Of a stretch of 64,000 nt of DNA, positions 15,593-25,759 are shown one piece after another (positions within the stretch are counted from its first letter, which is position 1; every line of letters starts with the position of its first letter). Under the pieces are notes generated by a model. It was not told the origin of the DNA. It saw nothing but the letters and a program-made list of their open reading frames with translations, and did not search any database. Origin of the DNA: Pseudoalteromonas sp. MM1 (GTDB taxonomy: Bacteria > Pseudomonadota > Gammaproteobacteria > Enterobacterales > Alteromonadaceae); contig NZ_AP027922.1 in NCBI RefSeq assembly GCF_030296835.1, positions 1,116,001-1,180,000 on the forward strand, read 5' to 3'. The position numbers and the translations under genes were made by a program.

Positions 15593-16323
15593 TGGCTTTT
15601 TTGTCAGCACCTTGGCCTAATTTAACCTCGGTAGGTACGCTCAGTACCACCCGAGAAGGCGGTGTGTCAAAGCCGCCTTTTAATAGCTTAAATTTAGGCT
15701 TACATGTTGATGATAACCCAGAGGACGTGCTAAAAAACCGTGCTTTGGTTGAGCAATCCCTGCCAAAACAGGCTCTGTGGCTTAATCAAGTGCACAGCGC
15801 CGATGTGCTCTGTGTTGATGCAGATTTTAATTTTCAAACATTACACAATGCTGATGCGTTGTATACCCAAGTTAAAAATCAGCCGCTTGCTATTATGAGT
15901 GCAGATTGCCTGCCTATTTTGCTTGCAAGTTATGATGGTCATGAAGTTGCAGCAGTGCACGGTGGCTGGCGCGGCCTTGAAAAAGGGATCATAAAAAATA
16001 CGCTTGCCTGTTTTAGCGCACCTAGTAAGCAAGTATATGCGTGGCTTGGTCCTGCTATTGGTGCTGAGCAATTTGAAGTTGGCGCAGAGGTTGCTGCGTT
16101 ATTTATTGCAAAATCCCCTTTGTTTAAAAGGGCATTTAAATTACAAAGCAATAATAAATACTTGTGTGATATTTACCAAATCGCACGCATTGAGCTTGAG
16201 CAATTAGGCGTTATTAATATTAGCGGAGGCAATTATTGTACTGTTTCTCAGCCATCATTGTTTTTCTCTTATCGGCGAGAAGGCAAAACAGGGCGCATGG
16301 CAAGTTTGATCTGGCGCAAATAA
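15592..16323 (+). CDS. pgeF: Peptidoglycan editing factor PgeF (YfiH family)
   Basis: A 243-residue protein of the YfiH/multicopper-like 'laccase domain' family. The zinc-binding motifs are present: LNQVHSADV, MSADCLPILL (Cys) and AAVHGGWRGL (His), and the C-terminus has FFSYRREGKTGRM. In E. coli this cytoplasmic enzyme removes wrongly incorporated L-serine peptides from peptidoglycan precursors; older annotations call it polyphenol oxidase. It is coupled to rluD by a one-base overlap. Confidence 0.92.
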   Translation: MAFLSAPWPNLTSVGTLSTTREGGVSKPPFNSLNLGLHVDDNPEDVLKNRALVEQSLPKQALWLNQVHSADVLCVDADFNFQTLHNADALYTQVKNQPLAIMSADCLPILLASYDGHEVAAVHGGWRGLEKGIIKNTLACFSAPSKQVYAWLGPAIGAEQFEVGAEVAALFIAKSPLFKRAFKLQSNNKYLCDIYQIARIELEQLGVINISGGNYCTVSQPSLFFSYRREGKTGRMASLIWRK

Positions 16324-16356
16324 AACACTATTTCCCCACAATATTGTTCTTAACAC

Positions 16357-16387
16357 CTTGAACAATTCTATTAACATACCCATTTAT
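16357..16387 (+). promoter_or_regulatory. Heat-shock (sigma-32) promoter of clpB
   Basis: CTTGAAC (16357-16363) and CCCATTTAT (16379-16387) are 15 bases apart and match the RpoH consensus (CTTGAAA, N13-15, CCCCATNT) closely. They lie about 35 bases upstream of the clpB ATG, as expected for a heat-shock disaggregase. Confidence 0.78.
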
Positions 16388-16420
16388 TAAGCAATTAGTT
16401 TATTAAATAGGTAAACCCTC

Positions 16421-18997
16421 ATGCGTTTAGATAGATTCACAAGTAAATTTCAATCTGCGCTTTCAGATGCTCAGTCGCTAGCATTAGGGCGCGATCATCA
16501 ATTTATTGAACCCGTACATTTAATGTATGCGCTTTTACAGCAAAACGGCTCTAGCGTGCGCGCCTTGCTTGCCCAAGCAGGCGTGAGTGCGGATGAACTT
16601 AACACTAAGCTTTCTCAAGAAATAGAAAAGCTGTTTAAAGTCGAAGGAGTAGGGGGCGATGTACAGCTTTCTAATAACATGGCTTCGCTTATTAACTTAT
16701 GTGATAAGTACGCGCAAAAACGCAAAGATAAATATATTTCGAGCGAATTATTTGTATTAGCGGCCTGTGACGACAAAGGCCCTTTAGGTGATATTTTTAG
16801 AGCGCTTAATATCACCGCAACTAAAATAGACAGTGCCATAAAAGCAATTCGTGGTGGCCAAAAGGTCGATGACCCTAACGCCGAAGAAACCCGACAAGCA
16901 CTTGAAAAATACACCATTGATTTAACCGAGCGCGCAGAGCAAGGTAAGCTTGACCCCGTTATTGGGCGAGATGACGAAATTCGTCGCACGATTCAAGTTT
17001 TGCAGCGCCGTACTAAAAATAACCCCGTGCTTATTGGTGAGCCAGGGGTAGGTAAAACGGCCATTGCTGAAGGCTTAGCGCAGCGCATTATAAATGGCGA
17101 AGTGCCAGAGGGCCTAAAAAGTAAGCGTGTTTTATCGCTGGATTTAGGCGCGCTGGTGGCGGGGGCTAAATACCGCGGTGAGTTTGAAGAGCGTTTAAAA
17201 TCAGTGCTCAACGAGTTGGCTAAAGAAGAAGGCCAAGTGATTTTATTTATAGATGAAATTCATACCATGGTGGGCGCAGGTAAAACCGACGGCGCTATGG
17301 ATGCTGGCAATATGTTAAAGCCAGCGTTAGCTCGAGGCGAGCTACACTGTGTGGGCGCCACTACGCTTGATGAATACCGCCAATACATAGAAAAAGATGC
17401 CGCACTTGAGCGTCGTTTTCAAAAGGTATTGGTTGAAGAGCCTTCAGTTGAAGACACCATTGCCATTTTACGTGGCTTAAAAGAGCGTTACGAGTTACAT
17501 CACTCGGTGGATATTACCGACCCGGCAATTGTTGCTGCTGCGCATTTATCGCACCGTTATATTAGTGACCGACAATTACCAGATAAAGCCATTGATTTAA
17601 TTGACGAGGCTGGCTCGTCAATTCGTTTGCAAATAGATTCTAAACCTGAGTCTTTAGATAAGCTTGAGCGCCGTATTATTCAATTAAAACTTGAAGATAA
17701 CGCTTTAGCTAAAGAAAAAGACGATGCAAGCCAAAAGCGGCGCAGCGAAATGCAGCAGCTCATCACCGATTTAGAAGCGCAATACCGAGAGCTTGATGAA
17801 GTATGGAATGCAGAAAAAGCTTCGTTACAAGGCACGCAAGTAATTAAAGCTGAGCTTGAACAAGCGCGCCTTGATTTAGAGGTTGCCCGTCGAGCAAGCG
17901 ATTTACAGCGTATGTCGGAGCTGCAATACGGAAGAATTCCAGAGCTTGAGCGAAAACTTGATTTAGCCTCGCAAGCTGAAATGCAAGAAATGAGCTTACT
18001 AAAAAACCAAGTAGGCGAAGACGAAATTGCAGAAATTCTTTCTCGTTGGACGGGGATTCCGGTATCGCGCATGCTGCAAGGTGAGCGAGAAAAACTGTTA
18101 AAAATGGAAGAGCAACTACACAGCAAAGTGATAGGGCAGGACGAAGCCGTTGTTGCAGTCGCGAATGCGATACGCCGCTCTCGGGCGGGGCTTGCCGACC
18201 CTAATCGCCCAATAGGGTCATTTTTATTTTTAGGACCAACTGGGGTGGGTAAAACAGAGCTGACTAAAGCGCTTGCAGGTTTTATGTTTGATACAGAAGA
18301 TGCCATGGTGCGTATTGACATGTCAGAGTTTATGGAAAAACACGCTGTAGCACGTTTAGTGGGTGCGCCTCCCGGTTATGTTGGTTACGAAGAAGGCGGC
18401 TATTTAACCGAAGCCGTTCGCCGTAAGCCTTACTCTGTCATTTTGCTTGATGAAATAGAAAAAGCGCATCCGGATGTGTTTAATATTTTATTGCAAGTAC
18501 TCGATGATGGCCGCCTTACAGATGGACAAGGGCGCACGGTTGATTTTAAAAATACGGTCATTATTATGACCTCAAATTTAGGCTCAGATATTATTCAAGA
18601 GCAAGCGGGTACAAATGACTACGCAACGCTTAAGAGCAAAGTTATGAATGTGCTCGTTAACGAATTTAGGCCAGAATTTATAAACCGTATTGATGAAACC
18701 GTTGTATTTCATCCGCTTGCTAATGAGCATATTAAAGAAATTGCCGATATTCAGCTTGTTAAATTGCGCGAGCGTTTAACTGAGATGGGCTATTTACTAG
18801 AGATCAGTGATGCGGCGCTTGAAAAAATTGCCTCTAGCGGGTTTGACCCTGTTTACGGTGCACGGCCATTAAAACGAGCTATTCAGCAAACAATTGAAAA
18901 CCCACTGGCGCAGCAACTATTAGGGGGCGATTATAACCCTGGCGATATTGTCGTGATAGATGCAAGCGAGCAAGGCCTGATTTTTTCAAAACGCTAA
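16421..18997 (+). CDS. clpB: Protein disaggregase ClpB
   Basis: An 858-residue AAA+ chaperone (E. coli: 857). It has an N-terminal Clp repeat domain (residues 1-145), first nucleotide-binding domain with Walker A GEPGVGKT (about 206-213) and Walker [11 protein letters not shown], a coiled-coil M-domain (about 405-525, Glu/Lys/Arg/Leu rich), and a second ATPase domain with GPTGVGKT (about 605-612) and [11 protein letters not shown]. With DnaK it pulls polypeptides out of aggregates. It has its own sigma-32-type promoter and a hairpin after the stop. Confidence 0.98.
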   Translation: MRLDRFTSKFQSALSDAQSLALGRDHQFIEPVHLMYALLQQNGSSVRALLAQAGVSADELNTKLSQEIEKLFKVEGVGGDVQLSNNMASLINLCDKYAQKRKDKYISSELFVLAACDDKGPLGDIFRALNITATKIDSAIKAIRGGQKVDDPNAEETRQALEKYTIDLTERAEQGKLDPVIGRDDEIRRTIQVLQRRTKNNPVLIGEPGVGKTAIAEGLAQRIINGEVPEGLKSKRVLSLDLGALVAGAKYRGEFEERLKSVLNELAKEEGQVILFIDEIHTMVGAGKTDGAMDAGNMLKPALARGELHCVGATTLDEYRQYIEKDAALERRFQKVLVEEPSVEDTIAILRGLKERYELHHSVDITDPAIVAAAHLSHRYISDRQLPDKAIDLIDEAGSSIRLQIDSKPESLDKLERRIIQLKLEDNALAKEKDDASQKRRSEMQQLITDLEAQYRELDEVWNAEKASLQGTQVIKAELEQARLDLEVARRASDLQRMSELQYGRIPELERKLDLASQAEMQEMSLLKNQVGEDEIAEILSRWTGIPVSRMLQGEREKLLKMEEQLHSKVIGQDEAVVAVANAIRRSRAGLADPNRPIGSFLFLGPTGVGKTELTKALAGFMFDTEDAMVRIDMSEFMEKHAVARLVGAPPGYVGYEEGGYLTEAVRRKPYSVILLDEIEKAHPDVFNILLQVLDDGRLTDGQGRTVDFKNTVIIMTSNLGSDIIQEQAGTNDYATLKSKVMNVLVNEFRPEFINRIDETVVFHPLANEHIKEIADIQLVKLRERLTEMGYLLEISDAALEKIASSGFDPVYGARPLKRAIQQTIENPLAQQLLGGDYNPGDIVVIDASEQGLIFSKR

Positions 18998-19005
18998 TAT
19001 AGGTT

Positions 19006-19038
19006 TACAATAAGCCGCCAAGCAGGCGGCTTATTGTA
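19006..19038. terminator. Hairpin between convergent clpB and the aerotaxis receptor gene
   Basis: A perfect 14-bp stem, TACAATAAGCCGCC with GGCGGCTTATTGTA, around a 5-base loop. No strong T tract follows on either side, so it may act as a bidirectional but weaker terminator. Confidence 0.6.
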
Positions 19039-19043
19039 TTGCC

Positions 19044-20591
19044 TTATACTTTAAATGTATAAAGTAAGTTATTCACTTTTTGTGAGCCGGCAACTAACTC
19101 AGCGGCATCTTTAGCAACGTCAAAACTTAACGCTAAGTTGTCGCTACTTACTTCTTTTATATTATCAACATTATTTGCAATATCATGGCTCACCATCTGC
19201 TGCTGCTCTGCAGCCGTTGATATACTGTTTGTAAGTAACGCTATTTCACTAATTTGATTAAATATACTATCGAGCTCTTGATGGGTTTGCTCGGTTGTTT
19301 GTACGCACCCTTCAGCTTGAAGTTTTGTACTTTGCATTACCTTTGACCAATTAACTAATGTATCTTGTATATCTTTAATCGAACTGTGGATTTGCCCCGT
19401 AGCACTTTGCGTACGAGAAGAAAGGGCACGTACTTCATCAGCAACCACGGCGAAACCACGGCCATGCTCTGCAGCTCTTGCCGCCTCTATTGCTGCATTA
19501 AGCGCTAATAAATTAGTTTGCTCAGCAATACCTTCTATCTCATTCATCACTTGGCCTATTTTATCCGCTTCTTGAGCGAGGTTATTAGCGGTATTGGCAG
19601 CATGATCTACGTGGGTTGCTAGCTCAGATACCATTTTTTTGTTATCAGCAATATGTTGTTTTATATCCGCGCAGCTATGTTGAGTAGAGTTAACTTTGTC
19701 GGCGGTCGTTGTTGTACTATTAGAAATCTCACCAATAGTGGCGGTCATTTGCGCTATAGCAGTCGCGATTTGCGTAAGTTGTGTACTTTGCGCCTCAATG
19801 CCTTTTTCGGTAAGCGCCGATTTATTATCCAAGTTTTTAGCTATGTTATTAAAGGTATAGGTGGCATCTTTTACGCGGCCCAATACGGTTCTGAGTTTAG
19901 CAAGTAACATTTGTTCTTTATAATCACTTACACTTAATGGCGAGTTATCGCAAAAAACATAGCGAGAAAGGGAGTCAGAATACTGTTTGTAGGCGTTTAA
20001 TTTAGCAGGGGTTGCCACAAGCTCTTGATAATTTAACGCTAAAATAAGCACGCAGATCAATATGTTTATAGCAGCTGCCAGGGCTGAAAAGAGCAACCCG
20101 CTCATTATTATCCAGCTAAATACAACGCCTAACGTAAGCACTTGGCGCAAGTGCGTGCGCTCTTTAAAATTAAAAGCAGTTTTACCACTATTTAATTTTT
20201 CGTACAGTTTATGGGCTGTTAAAACATGTTTTGCATCTGGTTTTGTCCGTACAGATTGATAACCAACTAACTGATTACGCTCAAAAATGGGTGTAACAAA
20301 CGCATCAACCCAGTAATAGCGACCGTCCTTACAACGATTTTTGACTATACCTCTCCATGAGTGGCTGCTTTTAAGCGTATTCCACATTTCTTTAAATGCT
20401 GCTTTGGGCATATCGGGGTGGCGTACAATATTATGATTTTTACCCACGAGCTCCTGTGCAGTAAACCCTGCTACATCGCAAAATGCTTTATTGGCATAGG
20501 TAATGACTCCGCGTAAATCGGTAGTGGAGACCAATTGTTGAGAATCACTAAAGCGAACCTCTTCATTTACTAAGCTTTGATTATGACGCAT
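19044..20591 (-). CDS. PAS-domain chemoreceptor, Aer-like (aerotaxis)
   Basis: About 515 residues. An N-terminal PAS domain (about residues 15-120) carries [13 protein letters not shown] and a downstream Trp-rich [15 protein letters not shown], the FAD-pocket pattern of Aer. A hydrophobic hairpin (about 155-190) provides the membrane anchor without a periplasmic domain. A HAMP-like linker and a signalling domain follow, with the intact tip [20 protein letters not shown] and [12 protein letters not shown]. It should sense redox/energy state through FAD and signal to CheA. The start is uncertain: the ATG at 20591 is chosen because its upstream AGGA is at a workable if long distance, while an ATG at 20606 has AAGG directly abutting. 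No clear sigma-28 promoter was found. Confidence 0.88.
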   Translation of the reverse strand: MRHNQSLVNEEVRFSDSQQLVSTTDLRGVITYANKAFCDVAGFTAQELVGKNHNIVRHPDMPKAAFKEMWNTLKSSHSWRGIVKNRCKDGRYYWVDAFVTPIFERNQLVGYQSVRTKPDAKHVLTAHKLYEKLNSGKTAFNFKERTHLRQVLTLGVVFSWIIMSGLLFSALAAAINILICVLILALNYQELVATPAKLNAYKQYSDSLSRYVFCDNSPLSVSDYKEQMLLAKLRTVLGRVKDATYTFNNIAKNLDNKSALTEKGIEAQSTQLTQIATAIAQMTATIGEISNSTTTTADKVNSTQHSCADIKQHIADNKKMVSELATHVDHAANTANNLAQEADKIGQVMNEIEGIAEQTNLLALNAAIEAARAAEHGRGFAVVADEVRALSSRTQSATGQIHSSIKDIQDTLVNWSKVMQSTKLQAEGCVQTTEQTHQELDSIFNQISEIALLTNSISTAAEQQQMVSHDIANNVDNIKEVSSDNLALSFDVAKDAAELVAGSQKVNNLLYTFKV

Positions 20592-20606
20592 GTTAGTTTT
20601 AACCAT

Positions 20607-20978
20607 CCTTTTTAATTAACTTGTCATTGTATTAGTTAAACAAAAGGAGGTGAAGCAAAGGCAATGCGCTAAACAAAATTGTCACTAAAATTGCAACTTT
20701 TAATGATCTATATCAAATACTGCGCATAAAATGTTAAAGCAAATGAAGTGTAACCGCTTAATCTTCGGTCTTTAGGCTTGAGTAAAGCGATTGTATAATA
20801 GCCTGAGCAGTGGCAAGATTAGCTTGCTGATTGATGCTTATGGTATCAAACACATGCTCAACAGGGTAAATAGCTAAAAATTTTAAAAAATTATATTGTT
20901 CTTAACAATTTAATCTTGAGTATGGGCAATTAGCCCCCATAACCCTAAGATTAAGCCACGTGGCCGAGGAAGCATTTT
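20607..20978. other. Intergenic region between the Aer-like gene and gshA
   Basis: About 370 bases. It contains AAAGGAGGTG near 20643 without a usable reading frame behind it, and a 47-codon stop-free stretch on the minus strand (20758-20901) that reads like protein (AIYPVEHVFDTISI) but has no ATG. The latter could be a gene remnant. AGGA and then TTG at the right edge belong to gshA. No RNA structure was recognised. Confidence 0.45.
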
Positions 20979-22565
20979 TTGACTATACATGATTTATCTA
21001 GCGCGCTTAACGCGTTATCAGCAACACCGCATCAGCACGCAATTAAAGGGATCAAACGTGGTATTGAGCGAGAGTCGTTGCGTATTAAAGGCACTGGTGC
21101 CATTTCCACTTTAGGTCACCCAAAGGGCGTAGGTAGTGCGTTAACAAACGGACACATTACGACCGACTTTTCAGAGTCATTACTTGAATTTATTACCCCT
21201 GTTAGTGAATCAGCAACAGAAACCTTAGCGCAATTAAAAGACCTGCAAAAGTTTACACTTGAGCACATGGGTGATGAGCTTTTATGGCCCATTAGTATGC
21301 CGTGCTTTATTGAAGATCAAGATGACATCGTGCTGGCTCAATTTGGTAACTCAAATACTGCACGAATGAAAACCCTATACCGTGAAGGATTAAAAAATCG
21401 TTACGGCAGTATGATGCAAGCGATTGCAGGTGTACATTTTAATATTTCTTTCCCAGAGTCTCTTTGGCAATCTTTACACACATTAAAGCAAAGTGAGCAA
21501 AGCCTAGAGGCATTTATTTCGGATGGTTATTTAGCGCTTATTCGCAATTTTAAACGCGAGCTTTGGTTAATTAGCTACTTGTTTGGTGCCTCTCCTGCCT
21601 TGTGTAACTCTTTTTTACAAGGGCGAAAAACTGACCTGCCGTTTAAAAAGTTAGGTAAAGGTACCCTTTATTTAGAAGTAGGCACTGCGCTACGCTTGGG
21701 TGATTTAGGTTACACCAACAGTGCACAATCTTCATTACGCGTAATGTATAACTCGCTTGATGAGTATGTAGCTGGACTTAAAAAAGCAATCAACACGCCA
21801 TCCGACTTATACGGTGATATTGATGACTACACCACAGCAACGCCTAAGCAGCTTAATAAAAATATTCTGCAAATAGAAAATGAGTTTTACTCGCCAATTC
21901 GCCCTAAACGTAATGCTAAAAGTGGTGAAAAACCAACAGATGCTCTATTAAGAGCAGGTATTGAATATGTTGAAATTAGAGCCCTTGATGTAAACCCGTT
22001 TAGTGAAACCGGTATTGATATAGAGCAAATTCATTTTTTAGATGTGTTTTTAACGTATTGTTTATTAAAAGACTCGCCAGAAATGCAGTGGAAGGAGCAA
22101 GCCCGCAGCACTGAGAATTTAGATACAGTCGTTAATCAGGGTCGTCAGGTAGGTGTTATGCTTAATGACAACAACCAACAACGTACGTTACAAAGTTGGG
22201 GAAGAGAGATTTTTGACCAACTAAGCGAAGTTGCTGAGTATATGGATAAGGCATACGGTGTAACTTATTACAGCGAAACCATCGCACAAATGGCTACTTG
22301 GGTTGATAACCCAGCGCTGACTTTTTCAGGGCGTTATGTACATGAGCTTGAAAGTACGGGTATAGATAATGGTTTATTTGCTATTCAATTGGCTAATAAA
22401 TATAAGCAAAGCCATGCACAAGCTAACTACAATGTGTTTTCTAAACAATGGTTAGAGCAACAAGTTGTTCTCTCAGATAAAGCGCGAGAAGAAATAGAGC
22501 GCGCCGATACACTAAGCTTTACTGAATTTTTAGATGAATATTTTAATGCTAAAGCACCCGCTTAA
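20979..22565 (+). CDS. gshA: Glutamate-cysteine ligase (gamma-glutamylcysteine synthetase)
   Basis: A 528-residue enzyme catalysing the first, ATP-dependent step of glutathione synthesis. Hallmarks of the gammaproteobacterial type I family are GIKRGIERESLRI, ITTDFSESLLEFITP, MQAIAGVHFNISFPE, LRLGDLGYTNSAQS and VEIRALDVNPF. Length matches E. coli GshA (518). The start is TTG at 20979, with GAGGA about 10 bases upstream; E. coli gshA also starts with TTG, and there is no in-frame ATG nearby. It is a single gene followed by a hairpin. Confidence 0.97.
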   Translation: MTIHDLSSALNALSATPHQHAIKGIKRGIERESLRIKGTGAISTLGHPKGVGSALTNGHITTDFSESLLEFITPVSESATETLAQLKDLQKFTLEHMGDELLWPISMPCFIEDQDDIVLAQFGNSNTARMKTLYREGLKNRYGSMMQAIAGVHFNISFPESLWQSLHTLKQSEQSLEAFISDGYLALIRNFKRELWLISYLFGASPALCNSFLQGRKTDLPFKKLGKGTLYLEVGTALRLGDLGYTNSAQSSLRVMYNSLDEYVAGLKKAINTPSDLYGDIDDYTTATPKQLNKNILQIENEFYSPIRPKRNAKSGEKPTDALLRAGIEYVEIRALDVNPFSETGIDIEQIHFLDVFLTYCLLKDSPEMQWKEQARSTENLDTVVNQGRQVGVMLNDNNQQRTLQSWGREIFDQLSEVAEYMDKAYGVTYYSETIAQMATWVDNPALTFSGRYVHELESTGIDNGLFAIQLANKYKQSHAQANYNVFSKQWLEQQVVLSDKAREEIERADTLSFTEFLDEYFNAKAPA

Positions 22566-22577
22566 TTTTTATTAAGC

Positions 22578-22612
22578 AAAAAAAAACGCAGCCCAAGGTG
22601 GCTGCGTAAATA
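22578..22612. terminator. Hairpin after gshA
   Basis: ACGCAGCC-CAAGGT-GGCTGCGT forms an 8-bp GC-rich stem. The long A tract lies on its left, so its sequence is a strong terminator only for the minus strand; on the plus strand it is followed by AAATATT. Confidence 0.5.
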
Positions 22613-22699
22613 TTCTTCAGGGATGAAACAATGCTATACTGCTGCATTCATATACTCAGACCCACGCTTTTTTTAAAAGTTCAGTGAGATCGTATAAAA

Positions 22700-23311
22700 A
22701 TGAAAAAAAATGCAATTATTTTATCTTTTGCCCTCTCTTTAGCAGGGTGTGCCACTGCACCACCAAAGCAACCTAATGATCTTTGTAAAATTTTTGAGGA
22801 AAAGTCGGATTGGTACTTTGATGCAAAAGATGCACAAGAAAAATGGGGCTCACCAAAACATGTTCTTATGAGCATGATGTACCAAGAAAGTTCGTTTCGG
22901 CATGATGCTGCACCGCCGATGGAATATTTTTTATGGATAATTCCAACTGGGCGTGCCAGTGATGCTTACGGGTACTCACAAGCAAAAACTCCAACTTGGT
23001 CTGACTATATTCGTGAAACGGGTAACAGTGGTGCAGATAGAGATGATTTTGACGATGCAATCGACTTTATGGCGTGGTTTGTTTATAAAACTCATAAAGT
23101 AAACGGTATCTCTAAATGGGATGCTTATGCCCAATATCTAAACTATCACGAAGGGTGGGGCGGTTATAAGCGCGGTACCTATAAAAAGAAAAAATGGCTA
23201 ATGAGTGTTGCTAATAAAGTAAAACATCGCGCAAGCCGTTATGGTGCACAGCTTAAACGTTGTGAAGACGAGCTAGATAAAGGCTGGTTTGAGCGGCTAC
23301 TTTTTGGTTAA
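22700..23311 (+). CDS. Lysozyme-like (transglycosylase-fold) lipoprotein
   Basis: A 203-residue protein. A lipoprotein signal with lipobox SLAGC (Cys17) is followed by a lysozyme-like domain: SMMYQESSFRHDA holds the expected catalytic Glu (about residue 63), and AYGYSQAKTPTW resembles the G-x-x-Q motif of lytic transglycosylases. A basic C-terminal part ends the protein. It probably cleaves or binds peptidoglycan from a membrane-anchored position. No substrate can be assigned and the family is mostly uncharacterised. It is a single gene with its own terminator. Confidence 0.72.
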   Translation: MKKNAIILSFALSLAGCATAPPKQPNDLCKIFEEKSDWYFDAKDAQEKWGSPKHVLMSMMYQESSFRHDAAPPMEYFLWIIPTGRASDAYGYSQAKTPTWSDYIRETGNSGADRDDFDDAIDFMAWFVYKTHKVNGISKWDAYAQYLNYHEGWGGYKRGTYKKKKWLMSVANKVKHRASRYGAQLKRCEDELDKGWFERLLFG

Positions 23312-23330
23312 ACGCTTCACCTAAAAGCAT

Positions 23331-23354
23331 AAAAGGAGCCAAGGCTCCTTTTTT
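23331..23354. terminator. Bidirectional terminator between the lipoprotein gene and corB
   Basis: AAAAGGAGC-CAAG-GCTCCTTTT followed by further T residues; the A tract on the other side allows it to serve the converging corB gene too. Confidence 0.85.
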
Positions 23355-23370
23355 AATGCGTTATTTAAAC

Positions 23371-24639
23371 TTACAACTTACGTTGATTTGGCTTAATTTT
23401 TACCTGTTTAATCATATTCTCTTTTACCTCTAGGACTTCAACAGGGTAGCCAGCTATTTTAAGGCTTAAATTAGCATCTGGAATATCTTCTAAGTATTCT
23501 ACAATTAAACCGCTTAGTGTTTTAGGGCCATCAAGAGGAAACTCCCAGCCCATCTCTTTGTTAAGGTCGCGCACATTAGCACCGCCATCAACAAGGTAAG
23601 AGCCATCACTTTGCGTGGTTACCTCTTCACTTGGTGTACGTGTTTGTGTGGTGGTGAAATCGCCAACCACTTCTTCAAGAATATCTTCAAGCGTTACTAA
23701 GCCTTGTATATCGCCATACTCATCAACCACTATACCGATACGTTCCTTTGATTGTTGGAACTTTAATAGTTGGGTATTTAGAGATGTCCCCTCAGGAATA
23801 AAGTAAATCTCACGTACCGCACGCAATAATGATGGTTTATCAAATTGCTCTTTGGTTAACAGGCGAAGCGCATCACGTGAATGAATAAAGCCTACGGCAT
23901 CATCAATATTGTCACGATAAAGTAATACGCGGGTGTGTTGAGCATGAGTTAATTGGCGACTAATGAGTTTCCAATCATCGTTAATATCAATCGCCACTAT
24001 TTCGTTACGTGGGATCATAATATCTTCAACGGTTACTTGTTCTAAATCTAAAATAGATGTCAGCATGCTTTGGTGACGAGCGGGTATCAATGCACCTGAT
24101 TCATTTAATACCGACTTTAGCTCTTCTTTACTCATACTGTGTTCGTCTATTTGCTCAGCGCTAATCCCAAATAAACGCAACATTCCGTTGGTCATCCAAT
24201 TAACAACAACTACAAATGGGAACAAAATTTTAAGTAAGCCTTTTAGTACTACCGAGCTTGGAAAAGCAACTTTTTCTGGGTAGAGAGCAGCTAGGGTTTT
24301 AGGTGTTACTTCAGCAAAGATAAGTACGACAAGTGTGAGTACACCTGTTGCAATTGCAATACCTAAATCACCGTATAAACGAATACCTATAATAGTGGCT
24401 ACTTGAGCGGCAGCAATATTTACAAGATTATTACCTATGAGGATCAAGCCGATGAGTCTATCTGGACGACTCAGAAGCTTATTAACACGCTTGGCAGCGC
24501 GATGGTTTTCTTTAGCAAGGTGGCGCAAACGGATTCTGTTTATTGACATTATGCCCGTTTCAGAGCCAGAAAAGTATGCAGAACATAAAATTAGTATACC
24601 GAGTATTATAAATAAAACACTCGTAGATATGCTGTCCAA
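23371..24639 (-). CDS. corB: CorB/YfjD family CNNM-CBS membrane protein
   Basis: A 422-residue inner-membrane protein. It has an N-terminal CNNM (DUF21) domain with several membrane segments (residues 1-190, including AYFSGSETGIMSINRIRLRH), then a CBS pair (about 205-325: VEDIMIPRNEIVAID, then ERIGIVVDEYGDIQGLVTLED) and a C-terminal CorC_HlyC domain. The family is linked to magnesium/cobalt transport. The start is TTG at 24639 (AAGGA 7 bases upstream); no ATG lies near. It is 61 bases downstream of ypjD, divergent from ffh, the order seen in E. coli (yfjD, ypjD, ffh). Confidence 0.9.
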   Translation of the reverse strand: MDSISTSVLFIILGILILCSAYFSGSETGIMSINRIRLRHLAKENHRAAKRVNKLLSRPDRLIGLILIGNNLVNIAAAQVATIIGIRLYGDLGIAIATGVLTLVVLIFAEVTPKTLAALYPEKVAFPSSVVLKGLLKILFPFVVVVNWMTNGMLRLFGISAEQIDEHSMSKEELKSVLNESGALIPARHQSMLTSILDLEQVTVEDIMIPRNEIVAIDINDDWKLISRQLTHAQHTRVLLYRDNIDDAVGFIHSRDALRLLTKEQFDKPSLLRAVREIYFIPEGTSLNTQLLKFQQSKERIGIVVDEYGDIQGLVTLEDILEEVVGDFTTTQTRTPSEEVTTQSDGSYLVDGGANVRDLNKEMGWEFPLDGPKTLSGLIVEYLEDIPDANLSLKIAGYPVEVLEVKENMIKQVKIKPNQRKL

Positions 24640-24700
24640 AGAAGGATCCTTTTTTTATAAACCAATGCGTATTAAGCTAGAGTGAGCTTACAGAGTCAAG

Positions 24701-25507
24701 TTAAAACTTATTTAACACCACTTCTTGTACAAAACGGCTGCCAAAATAAGCAAGTGTGAGGATAAATGCTGCGACCATGATGGTAATAACCACAGGCTTG
24801 CCACGCCAGCCTTTTTTAATGTGTCCTAGCGCAACCGTGATAAAAATAACCCATGCAACAAGCGATAAAATTGTTTTATGTATAAATTCTTTTGCAAACA
24901 TCCCATCTAAAAAAACAAAGCCAGTTAAAAGTGCAAAGGTAAGGATAACTGTGCCTAAATTTAATAGCTGATAGAGCTGACGTTCAACCACCATTAATGG
25001 TGGTAAGTGGCTATGCACAATGGCTAAATCTTTACGTTTTAAGCGTTTATCAATAAAGTAAAACTGTACGCCATATAAAGTGGCAATAATTAACACGCAG
25101 TAGGCTAACAATGATAGCGATATATGCGTAATAAGGCCTATGTCAATATTAAAGCTTTGTAATAAAATATGATGCGGTATAAATAGACTTGCAATAGTGA
25201 GTAAGGCTGCAAAGCCATAGACTACAGGTAACAGCAATGTAGCAGGGAACTTTAACGACACCGCAGTAACTGATACCACAATAACCCAGCAGGTCAGCAG
25301 CGCTACATTAACAATACTTAAATCTTGCCCATCGGATCTAAACACCGAATTAACTAACAACAGCATGTGCGCAAGAATAGCAACGGTGCTTAAAATAACC
25401 GTTACCTTTTGGCTAGGGCCTTGTTGATGAAACAGGCGTGTTAACACGTGAGACGTTGCTAACACATAAAATAAACTGGCAATAATAGTTAAACTAATAA
25501 TCAGCAT
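24701..25507 (-). CDS. ypjD: Inner-membrane protein YpjD (CcsA-like cytochrome c assembly family)
   Basis: About 268 residues with eight or so hydrophobic segments and the CcsA/ResC-family pattern (DIGLITHISLSLLAYCVLIIA, then ATLYGVQFYFIDKRLK, KTILSLVAWVIF). E. coli YpjD has this size and sits between corB and ffh. The reaction is not known with certainty. The start chosen is the ATG at 25507; the frame is open for 27 more codons upstream, but that part lacks a start with a ribosome-binding site and is unlike the family. Confidence 0.85.
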   Translation of the reverse strand: MLIISLTIIASLFYVLATSHVLTRLFHQQGPSQKVTVILSTVAILAHMLLLVNSVFRSDGQDLSIVNVALLTCWVIVVSVTAVSLKFPATLLLPVVYGFAALLTIASLFIPHHILLQSFNIDIGLITHISLSLLAYCVLIIATLYGVQFYFIDKRLKRKDLAIVHSHLPPLMVVERQLYQLLNLGTVILTFALLTGFVFLDGMFAKEFIHKTILSLVAWVIFITVALGHIKKGWRGKPVVITIMVAAFILTLAYFGSRFVQEVVLNKF

Positions 25508-25759
25508 TGTGCTTGGGCCACTTATAATTAGAGTCAAATAATTCTTGTTGTTATAAACACATTGTATTTTATAGCAAAGCAATTGCATAGACCTAAAAAA
25601 AGAAACTCAATAAGCTGTGCTTCAATACTGTATTGTGCGCCCTTATTTACGGTATACTGTTTTTAATTGAAATTTAATACTATTGCTCCCATCTAATAAG
25701 TAAACTGCAAATAAGCGTGGCTTATTGGGTCAATATAAACGTCTTATCGGAACCGTTAC

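Noticed and set aside
20592..20760. Sigma-28 promoter for the Aer-like receptor
   Set aside because: A TAAAAGTT occurs upstream on the minus strand, but nothing like GCCGATAA follows at the right spacing.
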